Assembly: GCA_038363925.1 (NCBI GenBank)
Contig: JAQQWL010000015.1
Coordinates: 1,054,001 to 1,118,000, forward strand
DNA: 64,000 nucleotides
Reading direction: 5' to 3'
DNA from: Apiospora phragmitis
Taxonomy: Eukaryota; Ascomycota; Sordariomycetes; Amphisphaeriales; Apiosporaceae
Position numbers and translations under genes: made by a program. The notes below the pieces were generated by a model that saw only the letters and a list, made by a program, of their open reading frames with translations, did not search any database and was not told where the DNA came from. Numbering within the stretch: the stretch's first letter is position 1; every line of letters starts with the position of its first letter. Shown piece after piece: positions 32,961 through 43,616 of this stretch.

Positions 32961-35842
32961 AGGGGGTGGGATATTGTGTAACACAAGACATGGTCTTGTC
33001 ATCTAGTTGGTCGTCTCATCCAGCTGACCACATGCCAATGCATAAATGGATATAGGAAGGGAAGAAGAGACTCTAGGAGGACTCCAGAAGGGGCTTCCCC
33101 TCGTGAAGCTGCGCCCAGCATGCTTTATAGGGAAACCCAAGCAGACTCTCAACAATTTCGAGCAGAGGAACTGGCATTATGTAAGTCAAGATTGCGGCTG
33201 CAGAAATCCGTTTTGGGGCGTCAGAGAATCTGTTGTGCTCGGGATCGTTTGCCTAGGGGCAGCAAAAGGGCGACTTTGGGGGCCAATCGGATACAATGTT
33301 CCGGGCTATCGTAGGTTTAAATTCTTCATCACGTTTGCATCATCGTACGTCAAATAGAGCATTCGTGTTCCATTGGATTGGCGGTTAAGTAAGCGAGCTT
33401 GACGGCGTCTTGGCCGAGGCTTGTTGGCGAAAAGCCACGGCGCAGGTGTGTTGGGTCACAGTCACGGATAGAGCAGAGGGCCACAGATGTTACCACCCGA
33501 TGGAGACGGGCACGATTGGCCTGTTTTGATGATAAAAGAGTAACACTAGATTGAGTGGGATGGGAGTCATGATCTGGTCGCAGACATGTGCTGACCTGAC
33601 ATTCAAGGGATGTGCAATTGCCAGCTTGCCTGCCTACTGCTGCTCCTGCTCCTGCTGCTGCTGTAGGCCAGGTGTTAGTGGTCAAAATTAGCAGTGGTCC
33701 AAGCGGGATAGGTAAAGACTGCCGCGGGAAGCCAAAAACAGGCAAGAGCAACCGCCCTCTGCCCAGCCCAAGCCCAGCCCAACCGGGAACCCCACCGGCA
33801 CCTGTACCTGCACCGTTGCACAAAGGCCAATCTAGAAAGTAAATCCAGCCGTCTCCTAGGATGCAGGATTACCTTCAATATTCTTCTTCTTCGTACGGAG
33901 GAACTTGTTCTTCAATTGTGTAGGTCCATTGCCGTTTCTATTGATAGGTATGGTTCGATGCCTTGACTCGATACTTCCTTGGCCGTCATTCCGTCGTGCT
34001 GCGTCCTGCGGGGATGCGATCGCCCCATTATCTAACCAAGATATTACATGCAAACGAGCGACGAGAAGCTGCGGCGAGAAACAAAGTATCAATGCTATAT
34101 GGAGGGGGGTCGCATCGGTAAGCGCATCTAACCTATGCTATCGCAACTCGCTTCCGTTTAAGAGCCGATACCTGAGCCCGACTAAGAGTCCTGTTTCAGT
34201 ACAAGCCTTTGGTGCCCAGCGCGAAATGAAAGGGCCAATATCCGTCATGCCATCCCCAGCCAACCACACGGACTGGTCGTATGGAACCAGGTGTGCACGC
34301 ATGTCTTTCTCGGGCGATTGTCGGCAAAAGCAAAGCCTTGTTCGCGTCGAAATAGACGAAGCATTTCAAAGCCACTGTCGGATTAGTCATTTTCATCAGG
34401 TTGTCTGTCGGCGAAAGTCAAACAAAGCTAAATGCAGCGCAGCTTCACTCTTGGCCAGTCAATCCGAAAGCTAAAGACCGGATCTACCGACGGCAGATAC
34501 AGATCACCAGCGAGTAGATCTTCGATGGATCAACCGTCATCAGCATCCAGGTTAAATTTTAGGGGCTGCGCATCTTCCAAGCCTCACATCCAGACTTTAC
34601 GTCAAGCGTCGTTAGCCAGAATGGGTCTGGGGTCGTGTAGGGTTCCCCTTGGTCGATACAGCCCATGCAGAGCTATGGAGGGAGAACCCTCAAACGTGTG
34701 CAGTTTCACGATCCTAGCGTCCGTTATGCGCGGCCACCTCCGCTTCCCACCCCAGCTAATTTAGGCGAACGAATCACGTACCGCATGGCGCCTCTGACCT
34801 TCCAGAACCAGGCTTCGCTGCCAGGTACCCGCCGGCCAACGACTGAACGGTGCGCTACGTTCGCAGTGCTATGCCACTGGACGTTTGCGACTGGACGAAA
34901 CCTGCCAACTCTTGAGACGGCCGTTGCTTTCTTGTTCTTGGTTCATCCAGTCCGTCTCATGATCTTCACTACCATCACGCACCCCACAGAGCGCTTCTTG
35001 GTCTGGTCACCGCCGAGCCATCTCCCCCGTGAAGGAGAAAGCGCCCGAGTAAAGTCGATCAAGGCTTCTCCAGTGCTCCCAGGCAGCCCAGGCTCTCCTA
35101 AAATCTTCCCATCGTGATGCCTGCCACGCATCCATTCTGTTCAAGCATCCCCTTTCCCCTCTTTCACTGCCCCCATCTTCCCACTTCTCTTCCAGGTCTG
35201 CGCCGCTCTGCGCAAACCAAACATCCCACACGGCTCAGATGACTGCTTGCGCCTTGAGCTAGCCCGCCCGCAAAGTTTTTGCCAAGATCATGCATTACTA
35301 TGATATCAGGGATCCGAAAACAATGTTTCCGTCCCTTAATTATGTTTGCCAAGTCCATGGAAACACAGGCCTGACCCTGGACACAGCATCCTCTGACCCT
35401 GAATGGGCGTCGACTGGTTCCTGGCCATCCTGCAATGACGGCAGGGGCGGTGGGTTGACGTCAAGGGTGCAATCATCCTTGATGCACTGCCCAGCCAGCT
35501 AAGATCGTGGTCGGCAGATCATCGTGCAAGCCAAGAGGGCATCGCATCGGAGGGAGTGGTGACAGGGTGCGTGGCTCGGCGGCCCTGCCCTGTCCTTCCC
35601 TCCCTCCTTCGGTCCACGACTCCGAGTCTATAAAGAAAGCAGAGCCGCTTTCCACTGCCAAAAGCTTGTCCTGTAGCTTCTCTCGCTACAGCACCTTGCC
35701 AGTCCACCCCAAGTCTCTCTACTTGCGCGTGTAGTTGCTACAAAGTCCACTCGTTCGGTAGAAAAACAACAACGATACCATATCATCGACCTCACATTCG
35801 CTATACCTACCTACTTACCTATCTAAGTCCCAAGTCATAATC
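32961..35842. other. Long intergenic region before the HsbA-like gene
   Basis: No gene recognised over 2.9 kb. The longest frame (33905-34474, 189 codons) has no domain or signal. The right end looks like a strong promoter: a TATA-type TATAAAG at 35629-35635, then CT-rich and ACCT-rich leader sequence up to the ATG at 35843. Confidence 0.45.
35629..35635 (+). promoter_or_regulatory. TATA-like box of the HsbA-like gene
   Basis: TATAAAG lies 208 bp upstream of the ATG at 35843. It is followed by pyrimidine-rich sequence and CTACCTACCTACTTACC just before the start, the usual layout of strongly expressed fungal wall-protein genes. It is called by position and sequence only. Confidence 0.4.
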
Positions 35843-36804
35843 ATGAGGGCATCTACTCTTCTCTCTGTAGTGGCAATGGCCACCGGCACCCTCGCCACCT
35901 TTGGCGACGCTGCCCCTCCCACCAAGACACCCCAAGGCGACGCTTCGTCCGTCTCGGACCTCATCAGCCAGGTCTCGGGCGCCATGTCGCAGCTCGACAC
36001 GTCCATCAAGGCCTACGACGGCAGCGATGCGTCCAAGGTCAAGACCGACACGGAGCAACTCGTCTCCACCATCAAGTCGTGCGCCTCGTCGCTCAAGGAG
36101 TCGGGCAAGCAGATCACGCTGCAGGAGATCTCGGGCCTGCAGCCCCTCATGGCGGGCATCAACACCATCGGCCAGGGCCTGGCCAGCGACTTCGAGAAGA
36201 AGAAGACACAGTTCGAGCAATCGGAGCTCTGCACCATCATCCAGAGCGGCCTCCAGAGTATGGCAAGGAGACCAAGAAGCTCATGGAGGGCGTCGTCGGC
36301 AACTGCCCACAGGAGGCCAAGCAGGCCGCCTCGAGCCTCGGCGATGGTGTCGTCACCACCCTCACCAAGGGCGCCGACCTCTTCAAGGAGTTCCACTGCC
36401 AAGCCCCGCCCACCAACGGCGGTTCCAAGCACAACACCCAAGTCAGCTCCTCCGCCGCCGCCTCCGCATCCGTGCCCGTCGTCCCTGCTCCTCCTCCTAA
36501 GCAGTCAGCCGTTGCACCCCCACCAGCCGCGGCACCCGTCACCGTCACTGCCACCGTCACCGCGCCCTGCGCCTGCTCTTCCAGTGCGGCGCCCCCGCCT
36601 CCCGCGGTCCCCGTCCCCGGCACGACCAAGTCGTCCGCCGTCCCTCCCCCCTTCCCTACTGGGCCCCCCAAGACCACCGTCGCCGGCAGCACGGGCGGCG
36701 TCAAGCCCACATCCACCGGCGTCCCCGTCGTCACAGCCGCTGCCGTGCCCAACGCCATGGCGCCCATGGGTGTCGTGGCTGGTCTCTTTGCTCTTATGCT
36801 ATGA
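35843..36804 (+). CDS. HsbA-type cell-surface protein with Ser/Pro-rich stalk and GPI-type tail, one frame break
   Basis: The signal peptide is residues 1-18. Residues 30-190 follow the hydrophobic surface-binding protein A / cell-wall galactomannoprotein pattern of amphipathic helices (SDLISQVSGAMSQLDTSIKA, with Cys in IKSCASSLK and ELCTIIQSG). After the frame change near 36252-36256 the second frame continues with KLMEGVVGNCPQEAKQ, then a long Pro/Ala/Ser/Thr-rich stalk. It ends in a hydrophobic tail (APMGVVAGLFALML) fitting GPI attachment. The stop is at 36802-36804. The first frame stays open for 395 codons, but that C-terminal reading is a shadow. Role: wall or surface protein that may bind hydrophobic surfaces or recruit cutinase-like enzymes (family knowledge). 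Confidence 0.75.
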
Positions 36805-37376
36805 GATCATTTTCTCACAAGTTGAACTCACGGATCAACCTCTCCCTCCACGTGAGGGGGATGATCAAGTGCATGGAATGAATAATGAAAAACGACAAAA
36901 GCAACACATGAGAGGCATCTGGTCCTACATATTTCCTAGGATTGTTTGGGCTCGTAGCGGCTGGGATACCCGCAGTGGCCTCCTTTTTGAGGCCCATGGC
37001 GTTTTTGTATTGTTGAGAGCTTTAGCATGATATCCTAGATCGCGATCTATTTGACATATATCACATTTTACTTGAAACATCTCAATTGCCCATGTGCTCG
37101 GAGACAAATGTGATGACTTGTTTTCGCTTTCTTCTGTATGATACGTCCTTATTGACATGAGTTAATTATGCCATAAGTGAGGGTGTACGCGCGGTGGATG
37201 TGTCATTAAATAATATGTTATTATTATGGCTTAGATGTACAAGAAGGACTTTTGGTTTTGGCTGCAATCTGGCAGTCTGCTACAACGCACAGCTCAATGG
37301 CTAACGGCATGGACAGACTCGGGCGGGACGTCTGTAATCTGATCTGCAAAGCCATCATCACTCACGCATATCCTGT
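36805..37376. other. Intergenic region between convergent genes
   Basis: 3' ends of the HsbA-like gene and of the cysteine-repeat gene face each other here. No gene or clear terminator structure was seen. Confidence 0.45.
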
Positions 37377-38024
37377 TTATGCCGTAGAAGTAGGGCACGG
37401 CGGCGCAGAGAAGGTAGGGCTGGGAGAGCAGGCAGGCCAGCATCTATAATGACACGGGTTAGCAAAAGACAACGGGGAATGACGGGATCGATCGACATAC
37501 CCTCCATAGGTCAAGACGGTAGAGGTGCCGCACGTCCTCAGCGAATCCTGACAGGCGGTGGTACCGCCACAGGGCTGGCTCGCGGCTGGCGGCGGCGTGA
37601 TGCCGGGCGCGGCGGCGGTGGGACAGGGCGGCGCGGAGAAGGTAGGGCTCGGCGAGCAGGCCGGGTAGCAGCCGCCATAGGTGAGCACGGCGGTGGCGCC
37701 GCAGGTGCGCACGTGGTCGACGCAGAGCCGGCTGCCGTCGCAGGGCAGGCCACCACCAGTGCTGCTGCCGGTTGCTGCTGTCGCCGCCGCCACTGCCATG
37801 GCACCGTCGCCGGTGGTGCTGACGCTGATGGTCTCGAGCGTGCAGGGCGGGGCCGTGAAGCTGGGCCAGGGCGTGCAGGCCGAGAAGCAGCCGCCGTACA
37901 TCTGGCCGCAGGCGTTGACGTAGTCGGCGCAGACAGTCTTGGTGCTGCAGGAGCCGTCGTTGCTGACGGCGGCGGCGGCGGCGGTGCCGGCGAGGAGGGC
38001 GAGGAGGGGGGTTGATGGCAGCAT
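37377..38024 (-). CDS. Secreted cysteine-repeat protein, three repeat units
   Basis: Exon 1 is 38024-37501 and exon 2 is 37443-37377, with a 57-nt intron (GTATGT to ATAG). Residues 1-20 are a signal peptide. The mature protein has three repeats of about 50 residues. Each ends in a form of YGGCxxACxPxPxFxAPPC: GGCFSACTPWPSFTAPPC, GGCYPACSPSPTFSAPPC and GCWPACSPSPTFSAPPC. The units also share a leading Cys pair such as CxDxxRTCG. Low-complexity Ala/Thr/Gly linkers separate them. The intron is a multiple of three and stop-free, so unspliced mRNA would still encode a slightly longer protein. No known family was recognised. A disulfide-rich wall or effector-type protein is likely. Confidence 0.6.
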   Translation of the reverse strand: MLPSTPLLALLAGTAAAAAVSNDGSCSTKTVCADYVNACGQMYGGCFSACTPWPSFTAPPCTLETISVSTTGDGAMAVAAATAATGSSTGGGLPCDGSRLCVDHVRTCGATAVLTYGGCYPACSPSPTFSAPPCPTAAAPGITPPPAASQPCGGTTACQDSLRTCGTSTVLTYGGYVDRSRHSPLSFANPCHYRCWPACSPSPTFSAPPCPTSTA

Positions 38025-38852
38025 CTTTGGATGGTAATTTGGTACGTTGCGGCTGTGGGATATTGGCCTCCTAGAGTATCGGCTTGGGAGATATTAGATT
38101 TCCTTAGTCCGCAAGCTGTGAGACTATGACGTTTAGCAAGAGAACAAGTACGATGTACGACGTGGGAACCAAATAATATATAAACAAAATTCACGACGCG
38201 TTACAGTAAGTTCAACCGCTACCGAGAAACAATGGATAATACTAGAAGTCTAAATACGAGGTGCGGTGCTTGGCGTGACGACATGTGGACGACAGAGCCT
38301 GAAGTTCGGGAGAGCTCCATCGGCCGGCATTGCCAACCTGGTCAATGGGGCGTTGAGTACATCGATAGCTTTGTCTTGTCGGACCACCACTGCTAGGAAT
38401 GGAGTGGTTGTTCGAGAGGGGGGGACATAAGACAGCGGAAGCCCATAACGAGATGGCTGGCGGTCTCGCGCGGTCCAGAGATGTGGAATGTGGAAGATGG
38501 AGAATGGAGGAGGAGGTTTAGCTGACCACTGACTGGCCCCGCCAAACCCCAGGAACGAATCCCCCGCCGCTTAATTACCCAACGAGGTGACATGGCGCGG
38601 ACGAGAGGTGCCGTTTACCAGACTTGGCCATGTCTCCATTGAGCGATGCGATCGGGAATCGTCTTCTGCGAGTTGAGAAAAAAGAGTCAAGTCAAGAGCT
38701 GGACCAATCGATGTATAATTGATCAATTGAGCCACCCATTGGATGGGATCCGGTTGTCAATTTAGGGAGTAATGCATGGAACTATAAGGAGGCAAGGTTT
38801 GAAGTGATGTATGGGATGGGATGCCTATCAGCCTGTAGGTAAAGTAACGTGC
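38025..38852. other. Intergenic region
   Basis: Promoter side of the cysteine-repeat gene and flank of the TIR element. No gene recognised. Confidence 0.45.
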
Positions 38853-40203
38853 CAAAAAAACACGCACGCACCACTAATACCAGAAATCTTATCTCATTAT
38901 CTTTTCCTTCTTTTCAACTTCTTTTTACTATAACTTCGTTAATTTAATATGGATATTACCGAATTTAGTCGTATTTTAACCGTAAATCGTAAGCTAAATA
39001 GCGATTTCTCTTCTTACGTAATTACGGCTATTATTACGCTCTTAATTACTAGTATATCAAAAAGGGTTATTATAGACGCGTTCGGCACGCGTCGGCTAGT
39101 AATTATTAATAACCTCGTAAAGCGCTTTATTTAATAAAAATTATTAAAAAAAAGTAGGGTTTTAACCGACGTCGTAAATTATTAATACGATAAAAGCGTT
39201 ATTTAATTTAATTAATACGCCGAAAGCCCCGTGTTATTTAAAGAGAGCTCTGTTTAAATATAAATATTATATTAAGATCGAAACCGCGCTCCTTCTTTAT
39301 TAATACCGCACGCCGTAACTTTCGTAAATAAAAGGTCGGTCGTTAACGCGCTGCGAAGCGTATTTTTTTAACGAAAAAGGACGCTAAAAAACGGCTCGCG
39401 TTTTACCGTTATTAATTCGCCGACGCGTATAAAATAACTATTACTTTACTTTTTTTTAAACGAATATATTATTTAAAACGTATCGTATATATTAAGCTAA
39501 TAAGTTTTTTAATATAATATAAAACGTTTCCGAAAAGACTTTATAAGCTCGCAGAATTATTTTAAGCCTCGAATTAGTATTATAATATAAGTAATAATAT
39601 AATAAAAAGAAAGAGAAGCTAAGACTAGCCCCCTTATTTTCTACCGAGGAAACCCCGACTCTCCTGCCGGCGGCTTTACTTCTACCCGGTATATTAAGGT
39701 TCTCGAAGCTGCCCTTTTTTCCCTTTTACGAGCTTAGTAACCTTTTTATATAAGATAACGCACGTATTCATCGCGGTAACGCCGTAAAGGAGTTTTTCGA
39801 ATCGAAGGGTATATAAACTATCTAATAGCCGGCATATTTACTTAATTTAAACCTTATTAAACACGTATAAAAAGCCCTTAAGTTAAAAATATATAAAATC
39901 GAGCCTCGCTTTTAATATCTAAAAAAGAATATAACCGACGAGAGATATGCGAAGAAAATAATTAAAATAATATAGGCTTCAATAAATCCTACTTTAATAT
40001 TACGGCTATTACGCTCTATCCCACGTCGTATTACTACTATACGTCGCGTAAAAAGCTAGTATAATTACTATTAATATTTAATTAATTACGGTTCGAATAA
40101 AGTAAATTATATAAAAATAGCTACTAAAATGGCGGTACTATTAATATCTGGAAAGGGGTGGTGATGGCGAGGGAAATCGGCCAATGGTGGTGCGTGCGTA
40201 TTT
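38853..40203. mobile_element. AT-rich element with short terminal inverted repeats
   Basis: The left end near 38855 reads AAAACACGCACGCACCAC. The right end, near 40185-40203, carries its reverse complement with one mismatch (GTGGTGCGTGCGTATTTT). Inside, 38900-40140 is strongly AT-rich and full of stops, like the block at 1-5.6 kb, so it appears RIP-decayed. A remnant open stretch at 38949-39134 has no recognisable domain. A target-site duplication could not be fixed. It may be a non-autonomous or internally decayed DNA transposon. It sits between the biosynthetic locus and the rest of the window. Confidence 0.6.
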
Positions 40204-40530
40204 TATTGGACACCAATTTTACCCGCTGTCTTCAATTGGCGGCAGTGACTGCTTGGGGTAGTTAGCGCCTCAAGTGGCTGAACTTGGGCAAATGGATGGG
40301 GTGATGATCCCCTAGCCGCATCAATTACAGACAGCGGTGAAAAAAGAGGCAGGCCTTTAAAAAAAGGACATGTAAGGATTGCGCATGAAACCCTCCACCA
40401 CCGGAGCAGGCAGCGCAACGCTTATCGTGACTAAACATCTATCAGGCAAAATAAGAAGCAAAAGATTGGCAAGCAAAAGGAGGGGAGAGTAAAGAGCATG
40501 TAAAAGATGCCGATAAAAAGTTATTTTCAT
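40204..40530. other. Intergenic region between TIR element and tRNA
   Basis: Normal composition, and no gene recognised. The A-rich stretch at 40441-40525 lies downstream of the tRNA on its strand and may hold its polymerase III terminator (a T run on the minus strand near 40517). Confidence 0.4.
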
Positions 40531-40608
40531 TCCGATGCGGGGAATCGAACCCCGGGCTACACGGATCTTTTTGAGAGCGTGTAATGTTAGCCACTACACC
40601 ACATCGGA
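40531..40608 (-). tRNA. tRNA-Glu (anticodon CUC) with a very short intron
   Basis: On the minus strand, TCCGATG pairs with CATCGGA as the acceptor stem. The D-arm is GTGTAGTGGCTAACAT, and the T-arm is CGGGG-TTCGATT-CCCCG. The anticodon stem ACACG/CGTGT holds a loop starting CTCTCA, which gives anticodon CTC. The loop is about 14 nt instead of 7, so an intron of about 7 nt follows position 37. Total length is 78 nt without CCA. It reads the GAG codon, common in this GC-rich genome. Confidence 0.9.
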
Positions 40609-40750
40609 TTTCTTCTGCATTACATTGCTGATTGTCTGTTCAAGCCTTATCTGTCCTTATTACTTTTTGCGCGTATCTATATTAAAAAAGATAAATTGAC
40701 TGGTCGGCTTATCAACCAGAATACCAATGAGTTGACGAGCTCAAGATTCA

Positions 40751-41713
40751 TCACTCATCCGCCACCTTCATAGCTGGCATCGCAATTGCCGTCTCCCAGC
40801 CAGGGTCCAAGGCTTCCACACTGACTCCCAACAGCCAAGCAAACCCCTCCACGACGTCGCTGACGAACCTCTTCGAGACCGTCAAGCCCGGAGCGAATAC
40901 CCAAAACGAATGACAGACCCTGGGGTATACCTCTAACTTAACCCCTACGCCACGATCCTGCAGCGCGTACGCGAGGATGAGCCCGTCATCGCGGAACAAG
41001 TCATGGCCCGCCACCTGCAGGAACATCTTGGGCATCGCGCCCAAGATTTCCTCGAAGGGCGAAGCGAGCGGGTTGAACAAGGGCGACGCAATGGCCGGCT
41101 TGTAGTACTCCCACATGGTGGCCGCCTTCGGCCCATCGATGACGAGCGCATCGCGATGCTGCTCGTGGCTCGCCCAAAGCGGCCTATAAGCTTCGGGCAC
41201 CGCTTCCTTCTCCTTCAGGCCCATGAAGATCGACACCCAAGTGCCCGTGAGGGGCGGCCGGAGTCCGGCCTCCACCGCGCGGCGCGTGAGCGCGACGGCA
41301 AAGTTGGCGCCGCTGGAGATGCCCCCGACGAGGAAGCCCCGCGAAGGGTTCGCGCCGATCTCGGCCGCATGGTGGGCCGCCCACGTCAGGGCCGCCCATG
41401 TGTCCTCGACGCCGGTCGGGAATGCGTGCTCGGGCGCGAATCGGTACGATGGACAGAGGACCGAGGCGTGGAACAGCTTCGCCAGGGGGCGCGCATACAC
41501 GGTCAGCTTCGCGGGGCTGCCGAGGAAGAAGCCCCCTGGATGGAACAATACGATGAGCGGCCCAGGACTAGGACGCGAGCCGGGTGCAGGCCGAGTCAAC
41601 AAGGCGCGGGATGTGTACGAGTCGCTCGCGGGGATGTTGTAGACTTCCTCGTGTAGTCCTGCTGGACACGGTCCAAGTGCTTCGGTGAGCAGGCCGTTCG
41701 ACGTGAACACCAA
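40751..41713 (-). CDS. HSL-family alpha/beta hydrolase (esterase)
   Basis: An intact frame of 320 residues. Family landmarks are an oxyanion motif LFHPGGFFLG (HPGG in place of the usual HGGG), the nucleophile elbow GGISSGANF with the catalytic Ser, Asp in the AGHDLFRDDG segment, and His in VCHSFWVF. This is the hormone-sensitive-lipase / arylacetamide-deacetylase type, acting on short-chain esters or lactones. The start at 41713 leaves a rather short N-terminus, and only about 20-25 bp separate it from the truncated monooxygenase read on the other strand, so the true 5' end may have been lost in a rearrangement. Such esterases often occur in fungal metabolite clusters. A link with the NRPS is inference. 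Confidence 0.82.
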   Translation of the reverse strand: MVFTSNGLLTEALGPCPAGLHEEVYNIPASDSYTSRALLTRPAPGSRPSPGPLIVLFHPGGFFLGSPAKLTVYARPLAKLFHASVLCPSYRFAPEHAFPTGVEDTWAALTWAAHHAAEIGANPSRGFLVGGISSGANFAVALTRRAVEAGLRPPLTGTWVSIFMGLKEKEAVPEAYRPLWASHEQHRDALVIDGPKAATMWEYYKPAIASPLFNPLASPFEEILGAMPKMFLQVAGHDLFRDDGLILAYALQDRGVGVKLEVYPRVCHSFWVFAPGLTVSKRFVSDVVEGFAWLLGVSVEALDPGWETAIAMPAMKVADE

Positions 41714-41734
41714 ATCTCAGCGATCAATGTGCTC

Positions 41735-43239
41735 CTCGAGGCTCATGGTGGCAAATGGCCAAGCCTCGATTCCCAATGTGCCCAATCTTGCTGGCCAGGA
41801 GCATTTCCGTGGGAAGATTATTCACTCCATTGATTTTGGAAAGTCGGAAATCATCCAGGACCAGTCCATTGAGCACGTGGCCGTTATTGGCGGAGGCAAG
41901 TCGGCCGCCGACATGGTATATGAGGCAGCCAAAGCGGGCAAAACTGTATCATGGATTATCCGCCAAACCGGGAACGGCTCCCTCGGAACAGCAGCTTTCG
42001 CGCCCATTGACTTGCCCACGCCGTACAGAAACGGAGTGGAAGCATCACAAGCGAGGATCATGGCATCGCTACAGCCAAGCTATTTGATCCCCTACCGATC
42101 ATGGTGGACGTGGCTTCTCCACAGCACCAATTTGGGTGCGAATCTCGTGGGTAAGATCTTTGCCGCTCTAGACGGGACAGTCCGCAAGTACGCTGGTTAT
42201 AGAGAGAGGAAAAGCGATGAAGGATTTGAAAAGCTGGAATACGACAACGAGTAAGTTTGATGCGTGGCAGCTGCAAATCTAGGCCAAAGGTCGATCCATG
42301 GCAGAGACACTAACACTCCCAAGTATTATCTGGCTGAACGGAACTGCTGGTGGCTGTCACTTCGCCGATTTCTGGCCTCTTGTTGCGGAGAAAGTCTATG
42401 TCCATCGAGCAAACGTCAATCTTCTGGGCGGAAGAGAACTGCACCTCGACGACAGCGATGGCACGCATTTCCCATGCGATGCTATCTTGCTTGGAACTGG
42501 ATGGAAACACGGACTGGATATGTTCGACGAAAAAACGCGTATGGAACTGGGCTTGCCATTTCCCAAGTCCGCGGAGCCGCCCCAGGAGACTGCGAAATGG
42601 CAAAAGCTCATCGGCGAGGCAGATAATGAGGTGCTCAGGCGCTTCGTCATGCTACGTCATCCACCAGAACACTATCACCGGTACGAAACACGAACACCTT
42701 ACCGGCTTTATCGCACCATGGCTCCCCTGCACGACGATTCCATCCTCTTCATGAACCACATAGTGGCCGGGGCCAAATTGTTCGCGGCCGAGGCCCAGGC
42801 TATCTGGGCAGTGGCCTACTGGGACAAAGCGTTCCGGTTCCTCCCTCTGCCTGAGAGGGAAGAAGACGTTTCACGCATGATTGCCTGGAACAAACGGCGC
42901 TATCTTTCGAATGGTGAGCTGGGAAACTTTGCTGCTTTTGACAGTGTTCCGTACGTCGATGGGCTCTTGGATGAGATTGGCGTTACATCCCATCGGAACA
43001 AAGGCTGGCTGGGAAACATGTTCGCACCCATCATGCCTGCCGATCTCGGTAGAGTGTGTGGCATGAGTATCTCGCGCAACGACAGGCCAAGTAGTGATGA
43101 GCATGAGGTAGATTCTCAACCAATTGGGAACACATGGAACACATGGATATTTGGAGTATCTCAGGTACTTCGGATACTGTATCTCGTATGTAAAACCAAT
43201 AGTAGGCGGCCACACTTCGTATTGTGCCTTATCAATTAG
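41735..43239 (+). pseudogene. Flavin-containing monooxygenase, 5'-truncated
   Basis: Homology starts at about 41735 inside the family's central part (RLMVANGQASIPNVPNL). It continues through the NADPH-binding Rossmann motif VAVIGGGKSAADM and the C-terminal half (CDAILLGTGWKHGLDMFD). A 73-nt intron, 42251-42323 (GTAAGT to CCAAG), restores the frame. The N-terminal FAD-binding GxGxxG domain, normally 150-200 residues upstream, is absent. The sequence there is the start of the divergent esterase. The piece therefore cannot encode a working enzyme unless an exon elsewhere is used. FMO-like enzymes oxidise N or S atoms or do Baeyer-Villiger chemistry in peptide clusters. The 3' end at 43239 is the stop of the open frame. 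The true end may be slightly earlier. Confidence 0.75.
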
Positions 43240-43616
43240 CCAATCTCACCCTAGCTGCAGTATTGTAACCCATTCGATTGCTTCCGTCGCCTCCTTCCCG
43301 TTGTTGGCTACCCGAATGTAACATGGTAGGTGTACATGTGCATCGGGGGCTTGGGGTCGTTTCCAACACCCATTGTTGGCCCTTTGAACCCCGAGACTTG
43401 GGGTAGTATTATTTGCAAGATTATCTATTTTTAGAATCTGTTGGCTGACAAGTTGGCATAACACCCCGTTTCGAGGCTTCTGCTTATCTCACGCTTCCAC
43501 CCAGCCGATGTCTCATATCCTGGGTGATTTTGCTTGACTTTATCGACCACACGAATACGTCCCACGTCTGTTCGCTTGACGGAAAGTGTTGATATTGCGC
43601 GTCGTCGTCGTTCATT
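43240..43616. other. Intergenic region
   Basis: Between the monooxygenase fragment and the rhodopsin-like gene, which share a strand. No gene was seen. It should hold the promoter of the latter. Confidence 0.45.

Noticed and set aside
33905..34474. 189-codon plus-strand frame
   Set aside because: No signal, domain or splice structure. It starts in a region with no promoter-like features, so it was treated as chance.
36258..37030. Long Pro/Arg/Ser-rich C-terminus in the first frame of the HsbA-like gene
   Set aside because: The other frame gives the conserved helix and Cys, a Ser/Pro stalk and a GPI-type tail. The Pro/Arg-rich reading is the out-of-frame continuation.
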